From contig JAFABB010000057.1 of assembly GCA_023426245.1 (NCBI GenBank), positions 39,863 to 103,862 on the forward strand: a stretch of 64,000 bases of DNA, given 5' to 3'. The stretch is from Bacillota bacterium. Its GTDB lineage: Bacteria > Bacillota > UBA4882 > UBA8346. Made by a program: the position numbers and the translations under genes. Position 1 is the stretch's first letter, and the number at the start of each line of letters is the position of its first letter. Of this stretch, positions 46,330 to 55,447 are shown in pieces. Under the pieces are notes generated by a model. It was given only the letters and a program-made list of their open reading frames with translations, did no database searches and was not told where the DNA came from.

Positions 46330-46374
46330 CCGGAGTATAAATTCTTAAAACCATTTTAAAGATTTACGCTCCGG
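46330..46374. repeat. 45-bp palindrome related to the 63-bp array
   Basis: CCGGAGTATAAATTCTTAAAA (46330-46350) pairs with TTTTAAAGATTTACGCTCCGG (ending 46374) with few mismatches. Its centre (ATTCTTAAAACCATTTTAAAGATT) resembles ATTCTCAAATCCATTTTGTAAATC of the array at 38 kb. It lies between convergent genes. Confidence 0.7.
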
Positions 46375-46453
46375 TTGTGGGGGTTTTGGAAAAAAATCAA
46401 GCCCTCAATTCTACCGGGCCTGATTCGTATCAATTTATAATTTGGAAATTTTC

Positions 46454-47158
46454 CTAGGATTCGTGTGACTTTCCCTGTCCATAATAGGCATTTTTGCCGT
46501 GTTTGCGCAGAAAATGCTTGTCGAGCAGATATTGAGTCACCGGTTTAACTTGTGGGTTGAGTTGTTTGGCGGCAAGTCCCATTTTGGCCACTTCCTCCAG
46601 GACCACACTGTTGTGAACTGCTTCCGCCGCATCCTTGCCCCAGGTAAAAGGAGCATGATTGGCTACCAAAACGCCGGGGAGATATTCGTAATTCAAATCC
46701 TGGAAACGTTCCACAATGACCTTACCGGTGTTGAGCTCATAATCCCCTTCGATTTCTTCTTGGGTGAGCGCCCGTGCACAGGGGATTTCCCCGTAAAAGT
46801 AATCGGCATGAGTAGTCCCGAAGCAGGGAATGCCCATATTGGCCTGTGCCCATGCAGTAGCCATCGGTGAATGGGTATGAACCACACCCCCGATTTTGGG
46901 GAATTTTTGATACAAAACCATGTGAGTCGGCGTATCGGAAGACGGGTTTAAGTTACCTTCCACCACTTTTCCGGTCAAATCCACCACCACCATCATCTCA
47001 ACCCGTAAATCCTCATATGCCACACCGCTGGGTTTTATCACAAACAACCCTTTTTCCCGGTCAATCCCACTGACATTGCCCCAGGTATAGACCACCAAAC
47101 TTCTACGGTTTAGCTCCAAATTGGCCTCTAAAACCTGCTCCTTTAATTGTTCCAACAA
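46454..47158 (-). CDS. araD: L-ribulose-5-phosphate 4-epimerase
   Basis: AraD interconverts L-ribulose-5-phosphate and D-xylulose-5-phosphate, the exit into the pentose phosphate pathway. The 234-residue class II aldolase-fold protein has metal ligands His94 and His96 (GGVVHTHSP) and His168 (VANHAPFTWG), at positions matching E. coli AraD, plus TTHADYFYGEIPCAR. The start is TTG with AAGGAG about 10 nt upstream. It belongs functionally with the UlaE-like epimerase and pentulose kinases at 55-63 kb. Confidence 0.92.
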   Translation of the reverse strand: MLEQLKEQVLEANLELNRRSLVVYTWGNVSGIDREKGLFVIKPSGVAYEDLRVEMMVVVDLTGKVVEGNLNPSSDTPTHMVLYQKFPKIGGVVHTHSPMATAWAQANMGIPCFGTTHADYFYGEIPCARALTQEEIEGDYELNTGKVIVERFQDLNYEYLPGVLVANHAPFTWGKDAAEAVHNSVVLEEVAKMGLAAKQLNPQVKPVTQYLLDKHFLRKHGKNAYYGQGKSHES

Positions 47159-47332
47159 AATGAATCAACTCCTTGATCATTGTAAACTTGTACGGATAAG
47201 TTGATATAATATTCCATTTACCCTCGAAAAATCCTGCGCTGGAAAAAACTTAATCATGATAAATCCTCAAGAAATCCGATTAAAAACCAATGTTAAATCT
47301 GGAACTCAAATAATGTGAGATAACTCATGATT

Positions 47333-48163
47333 TCATATTCTTTCTTTTCTTCCCAATATGTTTTCTTCAATCCATTGGACAACTTGAGCAATGGCATGTT
47401 CATCATGATGAACGGTACAAAATGTTGCCTGTTTTTTTAAAATCTCATGGGCATTCCCAACGGCAACCCCTATATCAGCAATCTGTATCATCTCCAAATC
47501 ATTCAAGTTGTCACCTACAGCAATAATCTTTAAATCTGAAATTTTGAGTTTTTGAATTAATACTTTCAATGCATTCCCTTTCGAAGTCTTCACATCCAGC
47601 AAATCAAGAAACTTTTCTTCCGAAAATACAGCTTTACAGTGATTCAAATTTCCCTCAAGGTATGACTGAATTTCTTTTAGACCTTGATGATGCCAACTGA
47701 GCACAATTTTATACCATGGTTTTGGAACGGTCGCAACATCCATGATCCCCGGCAAAATAACCTCCCGAAGCCGGTGGGCTTCAACCCAATCGTTACTCCT
47801 GGTTACCGTCACTCCGCCTTCAAAAAATATTTCCATTCCAATTTCTGGAAATTTCAACAAAATATCTTTCAATATTCCATCGATTCTATCTTCAATGAAA
47901 TGATGCCATAAGATCGTATTCTGCTCTAAATCGTATAATTGAGAACCATTAATAAGAATTGCGGGTATATTTACAGGTAGTCCCGGTAAATTAAGGCTTG
48001 CGCCCTTTGCAGTCCTCCCGGTGGCAACCGTAAACAACCCGCCCCCTGCCACAAAATACTTTAAAGCTTTTACATTTTCTGAACTTACTTCATTTTTGCT
48101 ATTGACAAGAGTCCCGTCCATGTCGCAGACAAGAAGGAGGCCGGCAAATGGTGAACTTTTCAT
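47333..48163 (-). CDS. HAD-family phosphatase, Cof type
   Basis: This 276-residue HAD hydrolase has motif I CDMDGTLVNS (nucleophile and acid Asp), a Cof-type (C2B) cap between about 80 and 190, and motif IV GDNLNDLEMIQIADIGVAVG. The C-terminal KTSKGNALKVLIQ fits motif III. Such enzymes dephosphorylate sugar phosphates and related metabolites. It lies between the araD and polyol dehydrogenase genes on one strand, so it may clear or salvage pentose or tetrose phosphates. GGATAT is the only ribosome-site-like sequence upstream. Confidence 0.88.
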   Translation of the reverse strand: MKSSPFAGLLLVCDMDGTLVNSKNEVSSENVKALKYFVAGGGLFTVATGRTAKGASLNLPGLPVNIPAILINGSQLYDLEQNTILWHHFIEDRIDGILKDILLKFPEIGMEIFFEGGVTVTRSNDWVEAHRLREVILPGIMDVATVPKPWYKIVLSWHHQGLKEIQSYLEGNLNHCKAVFSEEKFLDLLDVKTSKGNALKVLIQKLKISDLKIIAVGDNLNDLEMIQIADIGVAVGNAHEILKKQATFCTVHHDEHAIAQVVQWIEENILGRKERI

Positions 48164-48307
48164 ATCATTTGTTATATCCTTTCAATCAATCCCAATGACA
48201 CGAAGCCTTGGTGATAGATATACATTAACCCCTAACGCCTCTTCAAAGATAAATGGTAAAACCATTTACCGATGATGAAATGAAAGGGGTTAAATTGCAT
48301 TCATAAA

Positions 48308-49387
48308 TTACGGTATGATGATTACCTTCAATGACCCTTCACCTTTTCCAGCCATCTCAAATGCTTCTTTCCATTTCTCCAGCGGATATTGATGAGTAAC
48401 AACACCTTCGGTCGGAAGTTTCCCACTCGTTATCCATTCGATAACCGGCTCATAGCAATAAGGGCTTAAGTGGGCGCCCAACAAATCGATTTCTTTACGA
48501 TCGCCGATAATACTCCAGTCAACAGTTGTAGGAGCGCTGAATACGCTGAACTCAACAAAAGTTCCCAGCTTGCGGATCATGGAGAGTCCTTGGATTACAC
48601 TTGACGGATGTCCGGTGGCCTCAATATATACATCGCATCCATAACCTTCAGTTAAATCCATTACTTTCTTGATAGCATCCTCTTTGCCTGGATTGACTAC
48701 CAGATCAGCTCCAAACTTTTTCGCAAGTTCGAGGCGGTCATCCTTCATATCAAGCACAATTAACATTTTGGGATTTTTTAACTTGATAGCGCCAACCATT
48801 CCAAGGCCCAATGTACCCGCACCGGATAAAACAACAACGTCGGTATTGGATATGTTTCCCCGATCCACAGCATGTTTGGAACAGGCAAAAGGTTCAATTA
48901 AAATTGCCTTTTCGAGGGGCAGTTCTTTGGGAACTTTATATACCAAAGATTCTTTCGGCAGTTTCAAATATTCTGCCATACCCCCGTTAACATTGTTTTG
49001 GAATCCGAAAATATCGTGCTTCTGGCACATCCAATATTTCCCGCTTTTGCAAAATCGACATTCCCAGCATGGAACGATCTGATCGGCAACAACCCGGTCG
49101 CCGAGTTTGAAATCTCCTTTTACATTCGGACCCAGTTCGGCAATGACTCCGAGAAATTCATGCCCGGGGATAAATGGTGGTTTGACCCAACTAGGTTGGC
49201 CATCCCCGCCCCAGAACATCGCTGCGCCGTGTTCGGCTTTTACGTCACCCGCGCACACTCCGCAGGCCTCAATTTTGATAATTATTTCGCCTTCGCCCGC
49301 TCTTGGTACAGGATATTCTTTTTCAAACCTGTAGTCCCCGGAGCCGTACACTACTAATGCTCTCATTTTTTCCGGTAAATTTGCCAT
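48308..49387 (-). CDS. Zinc-dependent polyol dehydrogenase (MDR family)
   Basis: This 359-residue medium-chain dehydrogenase has the catalytic zinc set Cys45 (ACGVCAGD), His76/Glu77 (PGHEF), four structural-zinc Cys (107, 110, 113, 121) and the NAD motif GAGTLGLG. It resembles threonine/sorbitol/erythritol-type dehydrogenases. GAGGA lies 6 nt before ATG 49387. Directly upstream on the same strand is a sugar-type ABC importer; downstream genes lead to araD. It most likely oxidises an imported polyol such as a pentitol to its ketose; the exact substrate is not decided by sequence. Confidence 0.85.
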   Translation of the reverse strand: MANLPEKMRALVVYGSGDYRFEKEYPVPRAGEGEIIIKIEACGVCAGDVKAEHGAAMFWGGDGQPSWVKPPFIPGHEFLGVIAELGPNVKGDFKLGDRVVADQIVPCWECRFCKSGKYWMCQKHDIFGFQNNVNGGMAEYLKLPKESLVYKVPKELPLEKAILIEPFACSKHAVDRGNISNTDVVVLSGAGTLGLGMVGAIKLKNPKMLIVLDMKDDRLELAKKFGADLVVNPGKEDAIKKVMDLTEGYGCDVYIEATGHPSSVIQGLSMIRKLGTFVEFSVFSAPTTVDWSIIGDRKEIDLLGAHLSPYCYEPVIEWITSGKLPTEGVVTHQYPLEKWKEAFEMAGKGEGSLKVIIIP

Positions 49388-49469
49388 TTTCATTCCTCGC
49401 TTTCAATATTATTAATGATTATTCAGTAAAACCAATGGATTTCCAAGATTAGGATTGCTAAATTGTCAC

Positions 49470-50594
49470 TTACTTGCCGGAACGAGGTTTAATCCTTTGA
49501 CCGGTTTTAATATCAAACAAATGAGTTTTTTCAGCATTAAATTCCAGTTTAATAGAGTCGCCAGGCTTGTAGCGAACTTCTTCAAAGGTGATTAAATTCA
49601 GATATTCCTCGCCCACCCTGATATTTATTCTTCTTTCATCGCCAAGGTTTTCAAATACGGCTATTTTGACGGTGCTCGCTTTGCTGTTTTCATCACCGAT
49701 TAACACATCCATCGGTCGTACCCCCAGCCTAACCAGCATTCCGTCTTGAATGGTAGGGTAATAACGTTTTGGCACGCTAACTCTCACATCACTGCCTGGA
49801 AATTCAAAGAAAAATTCCCCTTCGCTCTTGGATATTTTGACAGTCATTAAGTTCATTGGCGGCTCACCGATAAATCCAGCTACAAATTCGTTGACCGGAT
49901 CGTCATATACCTCCAGGGGCGTCCCAAATTGCTGGAGTTCCGCATCTTTCATGATCAAAATTTTATCTGCCAGTGACATCGCCTCCAACTGGTCGTGAGT
50001 GACGATAACTGTTGCACATTGAATTTCTTTATGTAATCTCTTAATCTCCACTCTAAGCGTCTGACGCATCTTTCCGTCAAGATGAGAGAGAGGTTCATCC
50101 AAAAGGAGCAACCGAGGCTTACGTACTATGGCTCTGGCAATATTGACACGCTGTTTCTGACCACCACTTAAGGCGGCAGGTTTACAATCAAGGATATCGT
50201 CGACCTTCATTAAAGGGGCAATTCTCTTGATTTCTTTTTCAATTTCCGCTTCACTGACTTTTTTGGCCCGTAAATTAAAAGCGATATTTCCGTATACCGA
50301 TAGTGGCGGATACAATGCATAATCTTCAAAAGCCAGACCAATGTGCCTGTCCTTGGGATGAAGATCATTAATCCGGGTATCGTCAATATAAATTTCACCC
50401 TGGGTAATATCTTCAAGCCCGGCAATCATCCGGAGTGTAGTTGTCTTACCACAGCCCGACGGCCCGAGAATACCTAAAAACTCACCATCCAGGCACTCAA
50501 AAGATAAATCCTTAACGGCATAGTCATTATTGGCTTTTTTCAACTTGGAATTTTCATATCTTTTATAAACATTCTTTAATGTTAAATTCGCCAT
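49470..50594 (-). CDS. Sugar/polyol ABC importer ATPase (second of a pair)
   Basis: This 374-residue CUT1-type ATPase has Walker A GPSGCGKTT, canonical signature LSGGQKQRVNIAR, Walker B LLLLDEPLSHLD and the C-terminal regulatory OB-like domain (~235-374). It pairs with the ATPase encoded 9 nt upstream, so the importer probably runs on a heterodimer, as in GlpST-type glycerol importers. It sits at the 3' end of the five-gene importer operon, 82 nt before the polyol dehydrogenase gene. Confidence 0.9.
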   Translation of the reverse strand: MANLTLKNVYKRYENSKLKKANNDYAVKDLSFECLDGEFLGILGPSGCGKTTTLRMIAGLEDITQGEIYIDDTRINDLHPKDRHIGLAFEDYALYPPLSVYGNIAFNLRAKKVSEAEIEKEIKRIAPLMKVDDILDCKPAALSGGQKQRVNIARAIVRKPRLLLLDEPLSHLDGKMRQTLRVEIKRLHKEIQCATVIVTHDQLEAMSLADKILIMKDAELQQFGTPLEVYDDPVNEFVAGFIGEPPMNLMTVKISKSEGEFFFEFPGSDVRVSVPKRYYPTIQDGMLVRLGVRPMDVLIGDENSKASTVKIAVFENLGDERRINIRVGEEYLNLITFEEVRYKPGDSIKLEFNAEKTHLFDIKTGQRIKPRSGK

Positions 50595-50603
50595 GATATC
50601 ACC

Positions 50604-51728
50604 TCAAAAAGTATTGCCAACATGTCGAGTCACAAATTTCTGGTCATTACAATTAAAAAATAAAGCGCGTTCCAAATTCAACCGAATATAAACCTTGGAA
50701 TCCATCTCTGCTCTCAAGTCGTTTGGCGCAACCATCCTTAATAGTTGACCATATACATCCACAGTCAAAATCGATTTGTTACCAATCGGCTCAACCGTAT
50801 AAACGGAACCCGTCATGTAATCGGAGTCTGGCTTTTCAAAATAAAATTTAATATCATTTCCTCTGATCCCAAGATCAAATTTGTTGACATTCTTCATGCT
50901 CAATATTTTCCCAACATCATCCGGAAGGGGGAAAAGTCTTTCTTGGCATAGCATTTTGAGCATAAAGATTCCGCTCTCGGATACCAATTCGACTGGAAAT
51001 ATATTGATTTCCGGCTCACCCATAAGTTTAGCGACCAATTCGTTAGCGGGTCTGTAGAAGATATCATCACCGGTGCCGATTTGTTCAAATCTTCCCTGAA
51101 TGGCAATGGCGATTCGATCACCAAGACTCAATGCTTCCATATAATCATGGGTCACATAAATTGTCGTTGTGTCAAATTGAGATTGCATTTCCTTCAGTTC
51201 GGCCCTCATTAAATGCCGCAGTTTGGCATCTAAATGCGCTAAAGGTTCATCCATCAGGAATACTTTAGGTTCACGCACCAAGCATCTTCCCAATGCTACA
51301 CGTTGTCTCTGACCGTTGCTCAATTGACTCGGCAAACGCTCCATCAGGTGATCAATTTTCATTAAGGAAGCTATCGAATAAACCTTTTTCTTGATATACT
51401 CTTCATCCTTTTTATATAACGGACTTCGCAAAGGGGAAGCGATATTATCATAAACGCTATAATGAGGATACAAAGCATAATTTTCAAATACCATGGACAC
51501 ATTGCGATGGGTTGGTTCAATATAATTGATAACCTCTCCATCGAACTTTACCTGGCCTTGATCGGGATATTCGAGTCCGGCAATTGTTTTCAAAATGGTG
51601 GTTTTTCCGGCCCCCGCAGGCCCGAATAAAACCAAAAATTCTTTGTCCTTGACCTCCAATTTAATATTGTCAATTGCGGTAATCTTTTTAAACTTCTTGG
51701 TAATATTACACAATTCAATCCGTGCCAT
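50604..51728 (-). CDS. Sugar/polyol ABC importer ATPase (first of a pair)
   Basis: This 374-residue CUT1-type ATPase has Walker A GPAGAGKTT, Walker B VFLMDEPLAHLD and the C-terminal regulatory domain. Its signature is LSNGQRQRVALGR: Asn replaces the first Gly of LSGGQ, a difference from its partner downstream. The two genes are the same length, neighbours and clearly diverged, suggesting a dedicated heterodimer rather than a shared multitask ATPase. It lies 14 nt after the permease gene. Confidence 0.9.
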   Translation of the reverse strand: MARIELCNITKKFKKITAIDNIKLEVKDKEFLVLFGPAGAGKTTILKTIAGLEYPDQGQVKFDGEVINYIEPTHRNVSMVFENYALYPHYSVYDNIASPLRSPLYKKDEEYIKKKVYSIASLMKIDHLMERLPSQLSNGQRQRVALGRCLVREPKVFLMDEPLAHLDAKLRHLMRAELKEMQSQFDTTTIYVTHDYMEALSLGDRIAIAIQGRFEQIGTGDDIFYRPANELVAKLMGEPEINIFPVELVSESGIFMLKMLCQERLFPLPDDVGKILSMKNVNKFDLGIRGNDIKFYFEKPDSDYMTGSVYTVEPIGNKSILTVDVYGQLLRMVAPNDLRAEMDSKVYIRLNLERALFFNCNDQKFVTRHVGNTF

Positions 51729-51742
51729 AGTTTTTTCTCTCC

Positions 51743-52570
51743 TTATCCCTTTACTGCTCCGAAGCTTAAACCGCGTACCAAATGTTTTTGAATGATCAAG
51801 GCCATAATGACTTCAGGTAAGACTGTTATCGTTGCAGCTACCGCCATTTGGCCGTAATGGACAGTATCGGAGGCCAAATATTTTAACGATGACACCGTAA
51901 CGGTTTGTACCGAAAAACCGCTTAAAATCAAAGGAAACATAAAACTATTCCATGCAAAAATGAATGTAAGTAAGGCCGCCGCCACCAAGCCAGGTTTTAT
52001 CAAAGGCAATAATATCTTAAGAAACACCTGATACCAAGAATAACCGTCTAGCTGTGCCGCCTGTTCCACTTCCAAGCTGATATCTTCGAAATAACCCCTG
52101 ACAACCCAGATTAAAAATGGCATTGTAATTAATTGATATACCCAAATCAAACCAAAATAAGTATCGATTAAATGAAGCTTCTGATAAATCATAAAAAGAG
52201 GTAATACGACTAAAATTTCAGGAGCAAATTTAAAACCCAATATTTGCCCGGCCCAAAATTCCCTGGATTTAAAGTTGTATCTGGCAAAACCATAAGCAGC
52301 GGGTACTCCTACCAATACCGAAAGAATAACGGAACCGCCACTCACGATAATATTGTCAAAAAAAGCTTTAAAATAATCCGTTCTGACCAGAACATTCGTA
52401 TAATTCTCCAAAGTAGGATGGAATAAAAAAGTAGTTGAATACATTTCCCGATCAAGCTTAAAAGTACATAATACCATCCAAAGTATAGGAAATAGTGCAA
52501 ATACTGCCCAAAGCGCTAAAATTAAATTTCTTCCCACTGCAGCCAAAACTGCAAGTCGTTTGGTATTCAT
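51743..52570 (-). CDS. ABC importer permease (MalG-like)
   Basis: This 275-residue membrane protein has six helices and the EAA loop EQAAQLDGYSWYQVFLKILLP. It ends RGLSFGAVKG, typical of CUT1 MalG-type subunits. It follows its partner permease by 12 nt and precedes the paired ATPases. Confidence 0.9.
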   Translation of the reverse strand: MNTKRLAVLAAVGRNLILALWAVFALFPILWMVLCTFKLDREMYSTTFLFHPTLENYTNVLVRTDYFKAFFDNIIVSGGSVILSVLVGVPAAYGFARYNFKSREFWAGQILGFKFAPEILVVLPLFMIYQKLHLIDTYFGLIWVYQLITMPFLIWVVRGYFEDISLEVEQAAQLDGYSWYQVFLKILLPLIKPGLVAAALLTFIFAWNSFMFPLILSGFSVQTVTVSSLKYLASDTVHYGQMAVAATITVLPEVIMALIIQKHLVRGLSFGAVKG

Positions 52571-52582
52571 CGATATCCTCCT

Positions 52583-53524
52583 TCAGTGACCGGCTGCTTG
52601 TTTTTGGACCGCAAGCCATCTTCCTACCAAAAAATTGCTGATCAAAGCGATAACGAACCACAAAAATAAGATGTACGTTAATGAGGCGCCAAATTTCATA
52701 AATTGAAATCCCTTCGTATAGGCGGTGATCGACAGATTCATTAAAGTATCACCAGGTCCTCCCTTTGTAAGAGCAAAAATAATAGCGCTCTCTTGCAACG
52801 ATGCCATTAATCTGAAAATAAGGGCAATATATATAAACGGCTTAAGTAACGGCAATTTTAGATTTTTAAAAGTGAACCACGCGGAAGCTCCATCAACCTG
52901 AGCCGCCTCAAAAGGCGATTTCGGCAGTGATTGAATACCTGCTACGACTAATAGAATCACAAATGGAGTATATACCCAAATATCAATCAAAACCGCAGTA
53001 AACATAGCCGTATTCGCCGAAGATGCCCAAGGGAAGTTATATATATTGAAAAGGTTCAAAAATTTTTCAATGATTCCCACGGAGTTATTGGTCATTAACT
53101 GCCAAATAACAGTGGCGATAACCGGGGCTACCATTAAAGGAAAGACAAGTGTTACTTTGAGTATTTTGGTAAACTTGGTGCTTTTGGCTAATAGTAAAGC
53201 GATTCCGATACCAATGACCATTTCCGATCCGGTTGTGAAAATTGCATACTTACAGGTAACCAGGAAAGCATGCCAGAAATCTTCATCGGTGAACATGCGA
53301 ATCCAATTATCCAAACCAATAAAACGATGCGTAGGTGATGAAAAGGAATAATTCGTAAACGAATAATACCATGCCATAACAAAGGGATATAAAATGCCGA
53401 TTGTAAGCAGCAGGGCCGGGGCTATAATCAGATATGGCCTTGCTTTTACCATCAATGGAATACCCGTTGATTTTTTATCGACAATCATTGAGTCTTTCGA
53501 TGTGCTTTCCGTTTGCATCCTCAA
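52583..53524 (-). CDS. ABC importer permease (MalF-like)
   Basis: This ~313-residue permease has six helices, a cytoplasmic tail of ~25 residues and an EAA loop (PFEAAQVDGASAWFTFKNLKL). GGAGG is 8 nt before TTG 53524; an ATG two codons later is the alternative. It is the second gene of the importer operon, after the binding protein. Confidence 0.88.
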   Translation of the reverse strand: MRMQTESTSKDSMIVDKKSTGIPLMVKARPYLIIAPALLLTIGILYPFVMAWYYSFTNYSFSSPTHRFIGLDNWIRMFTDEDFWHAFLVTCKYAIFTTGSEMVIGIGIALLLAKSTKFTKILKVTLVFPLMVAPVIATVIWQLMTNNSVGIIEKFLNLFNIYNFPWASSANTAMFTAVLIDIWVYTPFVILLVVAGIQSLPKSPFEAAQVDGASAWFTFKNLKLPLLKPFIYIALIFRLMASLQESAIIFALTKGGPGDTLMNLSITAYTKGFQFMKFGASLTYILFLWFVIALISNFLVGRWLAVQKQAAGH

Positions 53525-53602
53525 GATGTTTACCTCCACTCTTTAAAGATTCAAGGAGGATTACTCCTCCTTGAATGAAAGGATACTTAGAACATTTACC
53601 GG

Positions 53603-54988
53603 TTATTTTTTAATCTCGACATCGCTAACAGCTTCATCGGTCTTTTTCTTCAGATCATCCAACCCTTCTTGAATTGTCTTATATTTGCCGGCAACCAAAT
53701 CTTGAAGAGTAGCAGCCCACTCTGTGGTGGTTTCTTGGAAATGAGGTTGCGGTGTAAATAAGATTCGGGTATTATTGATCGTTGCTTGGAAGGTAGCGCT
53801 ATATCCCTCATGTTGACCAATCTTCTTTTTGAAGGCAGCGCTATCCCAGACACTGGCACGAACCGGGTCAACCGCATTGCCAACCGTCGAGGCATATAAC
53901 AAATAGGATTTACTGGTAAAATATTGCATAGCAAGCCATGCAGCAACTTTGTTTTTTGAAGCTTTGTTCATTGCGATGCCCCAAGTCCAAAGATTGGAAT
54001 TATTCTTGGTAGCACCCGCTGGAAGGGGTTGCGGAACCCAGGCGATATTGCCTGCTTCTTTCGAAGCGCCGGGCCAGTTCTGTTGAATCCCGTTGTTATC
54101 AGCATCCCATAACATAGCCGCTCTACCTGCTCCAAGGTCAGCTCCTGCTTGATACCAAGTATAGCTTGACCATGAAGGAGAACCGCCTACTTTGATCAGT
54201 TTAACCCACATTTCATTCATGGCAACGGATTCTGGAGAGTTAACCAAAGATACAAGCTTGCCGTTTTGAATTTTAAAGTCTTTGGCCCCATAGTTTTCAT
54301 AAGTACTCATGTAAGCAGGATGAATGGTTCCCCAATTTCTGGCGCCACGAATTGCCAAAGGATAAGTACCCTTACCGCCCCATTCTTTGAGCTTTTCACA
54401 AACTGCTAAAAGTTCATCCATTGTTTTCGGGGGCTTGATCCCTTTTTCTTTAAATAATCTCTTATTATAAGCCAATGAATAAATCTCAAATGCCATTGGC
54501 AGTCCCAACTGCATACCGGTTCCCGCTTTATGACCCGGAACTAAATCCCATTTCATCGCCCCAATGGCGCCAGCATAAATATCAGCGATATCATAATTGG
54601 CGCTGGTCATTTTGGGATTGTTGAGATACGGTCCCAAATCTTCCACAAATCCAGCCGGAGCATAGTCCCATAACTGATAAGCACCAGACATGAATATATC
54701 CATATCACCAGCCCGGCTATTTAAAGAAGTGGTAACTTTGTCAAAATAATTCTCTTCCGGGGTAATTGAATATTCGACTTTAATACCGGTTAATTTTTCG
54801 AACTCCGGTATCTTTTTGACCATTGCTTCGGCAATCGAATGTTGAACTAACATTAGCTTAATGGTTGCGCCTTTGGCTGATTTCCAATTGAAGGCCGTTT
54901 TCGTTGCTCCATAGATTGACAATGAAAATACCATCGCCAACAAAGCCAACAAAACAACAAATTTAGTAAAACCATGTCTTTGTTTCAT
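53603..54988 (-). CDS. Extracellular solute-binding protein for the polyol/pentose importer
   Basis: This 461-residue family 1 binding protein has a signal peptide (MKQRHGFTKFVVLLALLA.., cleavage near SIYGA) with no clear lipobox Cys. AGGGGG precedes ATG 54988; an upstream in-frame start at 55015 lacks a site. It opens the importer operon. Size and layout (IKLMLVQHSIAEAMVKKIPE, LPMAFEIYSLAYNKRLFKEK) fit CUT1 binding proteins. The upstream region (55087-55262) is shared with the LyxK/UlaE operon, so pentulose or pentitol uptake is likely. Confidence 0.9.
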   Translation of the reverse strand: MKQRHGFTKFVVLLALLAMVFSLSIYGATKTAFNWKSAKGATIKLMLVQHSIAEAMVKKIPEFEKLTGIKVEYSITPEENYFDKVTTSLNSRAGDMDIFMSGAYQLWDYAPAGFVEDLGPYLNNPKMTSANYDIADIYAGAIGAMKWDLVPGHKAGTGMQLGLPMAFEIYSLAYNKRLFKEKGIKPPKTMDELLAVCEKLKEWGGKGTYPLAIRGARNWGTIHPAYMSTYENYGAKDFKIQNGKLVSLVNSPESVAMNEMWVKLIKVGGSPSWSSYTWYQAGADLGAGRAAMLWDADNNGIQQNWPGASKEAGNIAWVPQPLPAGATKNNSNLWTWGIAMNKASKNKVAAWLAMQYFTSKSYLLYASTVGNAVDPVRASVWDSAAFKKKIGQHEGYSATFQATINNTRILFTPQPHFQETTTEWAATLQDLVAGKYKTIQEGLDDLKKKTDEAVSDVEIKK

Positions 54989-55086
54989 TTTTCTCCCCCT
55001 ATCATCTTTTTCCATAAGCGTTTTTCCAAAATAAAATTGACCACATCCCCCGCTTTCTTGATGATTAACTGCTACATTGCAAATTT

Positions 55087-55262
55087 ATTTTAACTTTTAG
55101 CAATATCCCCTTCAATGGATATATTTTGGATTTTTACAAATCTGTAACGATGAATTTAAGAGTTTTTAAATTAGAGAGGAGAATTTTTATAAATATCTTA
55201 CGATCTTCTGAACTTTATTTTAAAATTTTGTAATCCATATTCATTTTTTATAATCTTTTTAG
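55087..55262 (-). promoter_or_regulatory. Promoter and conserved operator region of the importer operon
   Basis: On the minus strand TTGAAG (55115-55110), 17 nt, TAAAAT (55092-55087) lie about 100 nt before the binding-protein gene. Upstream, 55131-55262 matches 63618-63750 over ~130 bp, including the identical ATCGTTACAGATTTGTAAAA at the promoter-proximal end. Recurring TTAC..ATTTnTAAAA-like half-sites suggest binding by an AraC-type activator such as the YesN-like protein. Confidence 0.65.
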
Positions 55263-55289
55263 CTCTGCTTCCTACGATCCCCGGAAAAT

Positions 55290-55317
55290 AAAAAAGACTG
55301 TCTCTTTTGAGACAGCC
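55290..55317 (-). terminator. Terminator of the FGGY kinase gene at 55448
   Basis: On the minus strand GGCTGTCTC-AAAA-GAGACAGTC (one G-T pair) is followed by TTTTTTATTTT. It lies ~130 nt past the kinase stop and before the importer promoter. Confidence 0.85.
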
Positions 55318-55447
55318 CTAGTATAAACCAAAATACGAATAGCAACAAACCTATATTCCGCTTTTTAAACTCCTACAAAATATCGATCATATTTTTAAAT
55401 GTGATAATTCTTTTCTTTATCATCTCTTTGTTTTTGCCCGCAACAAT

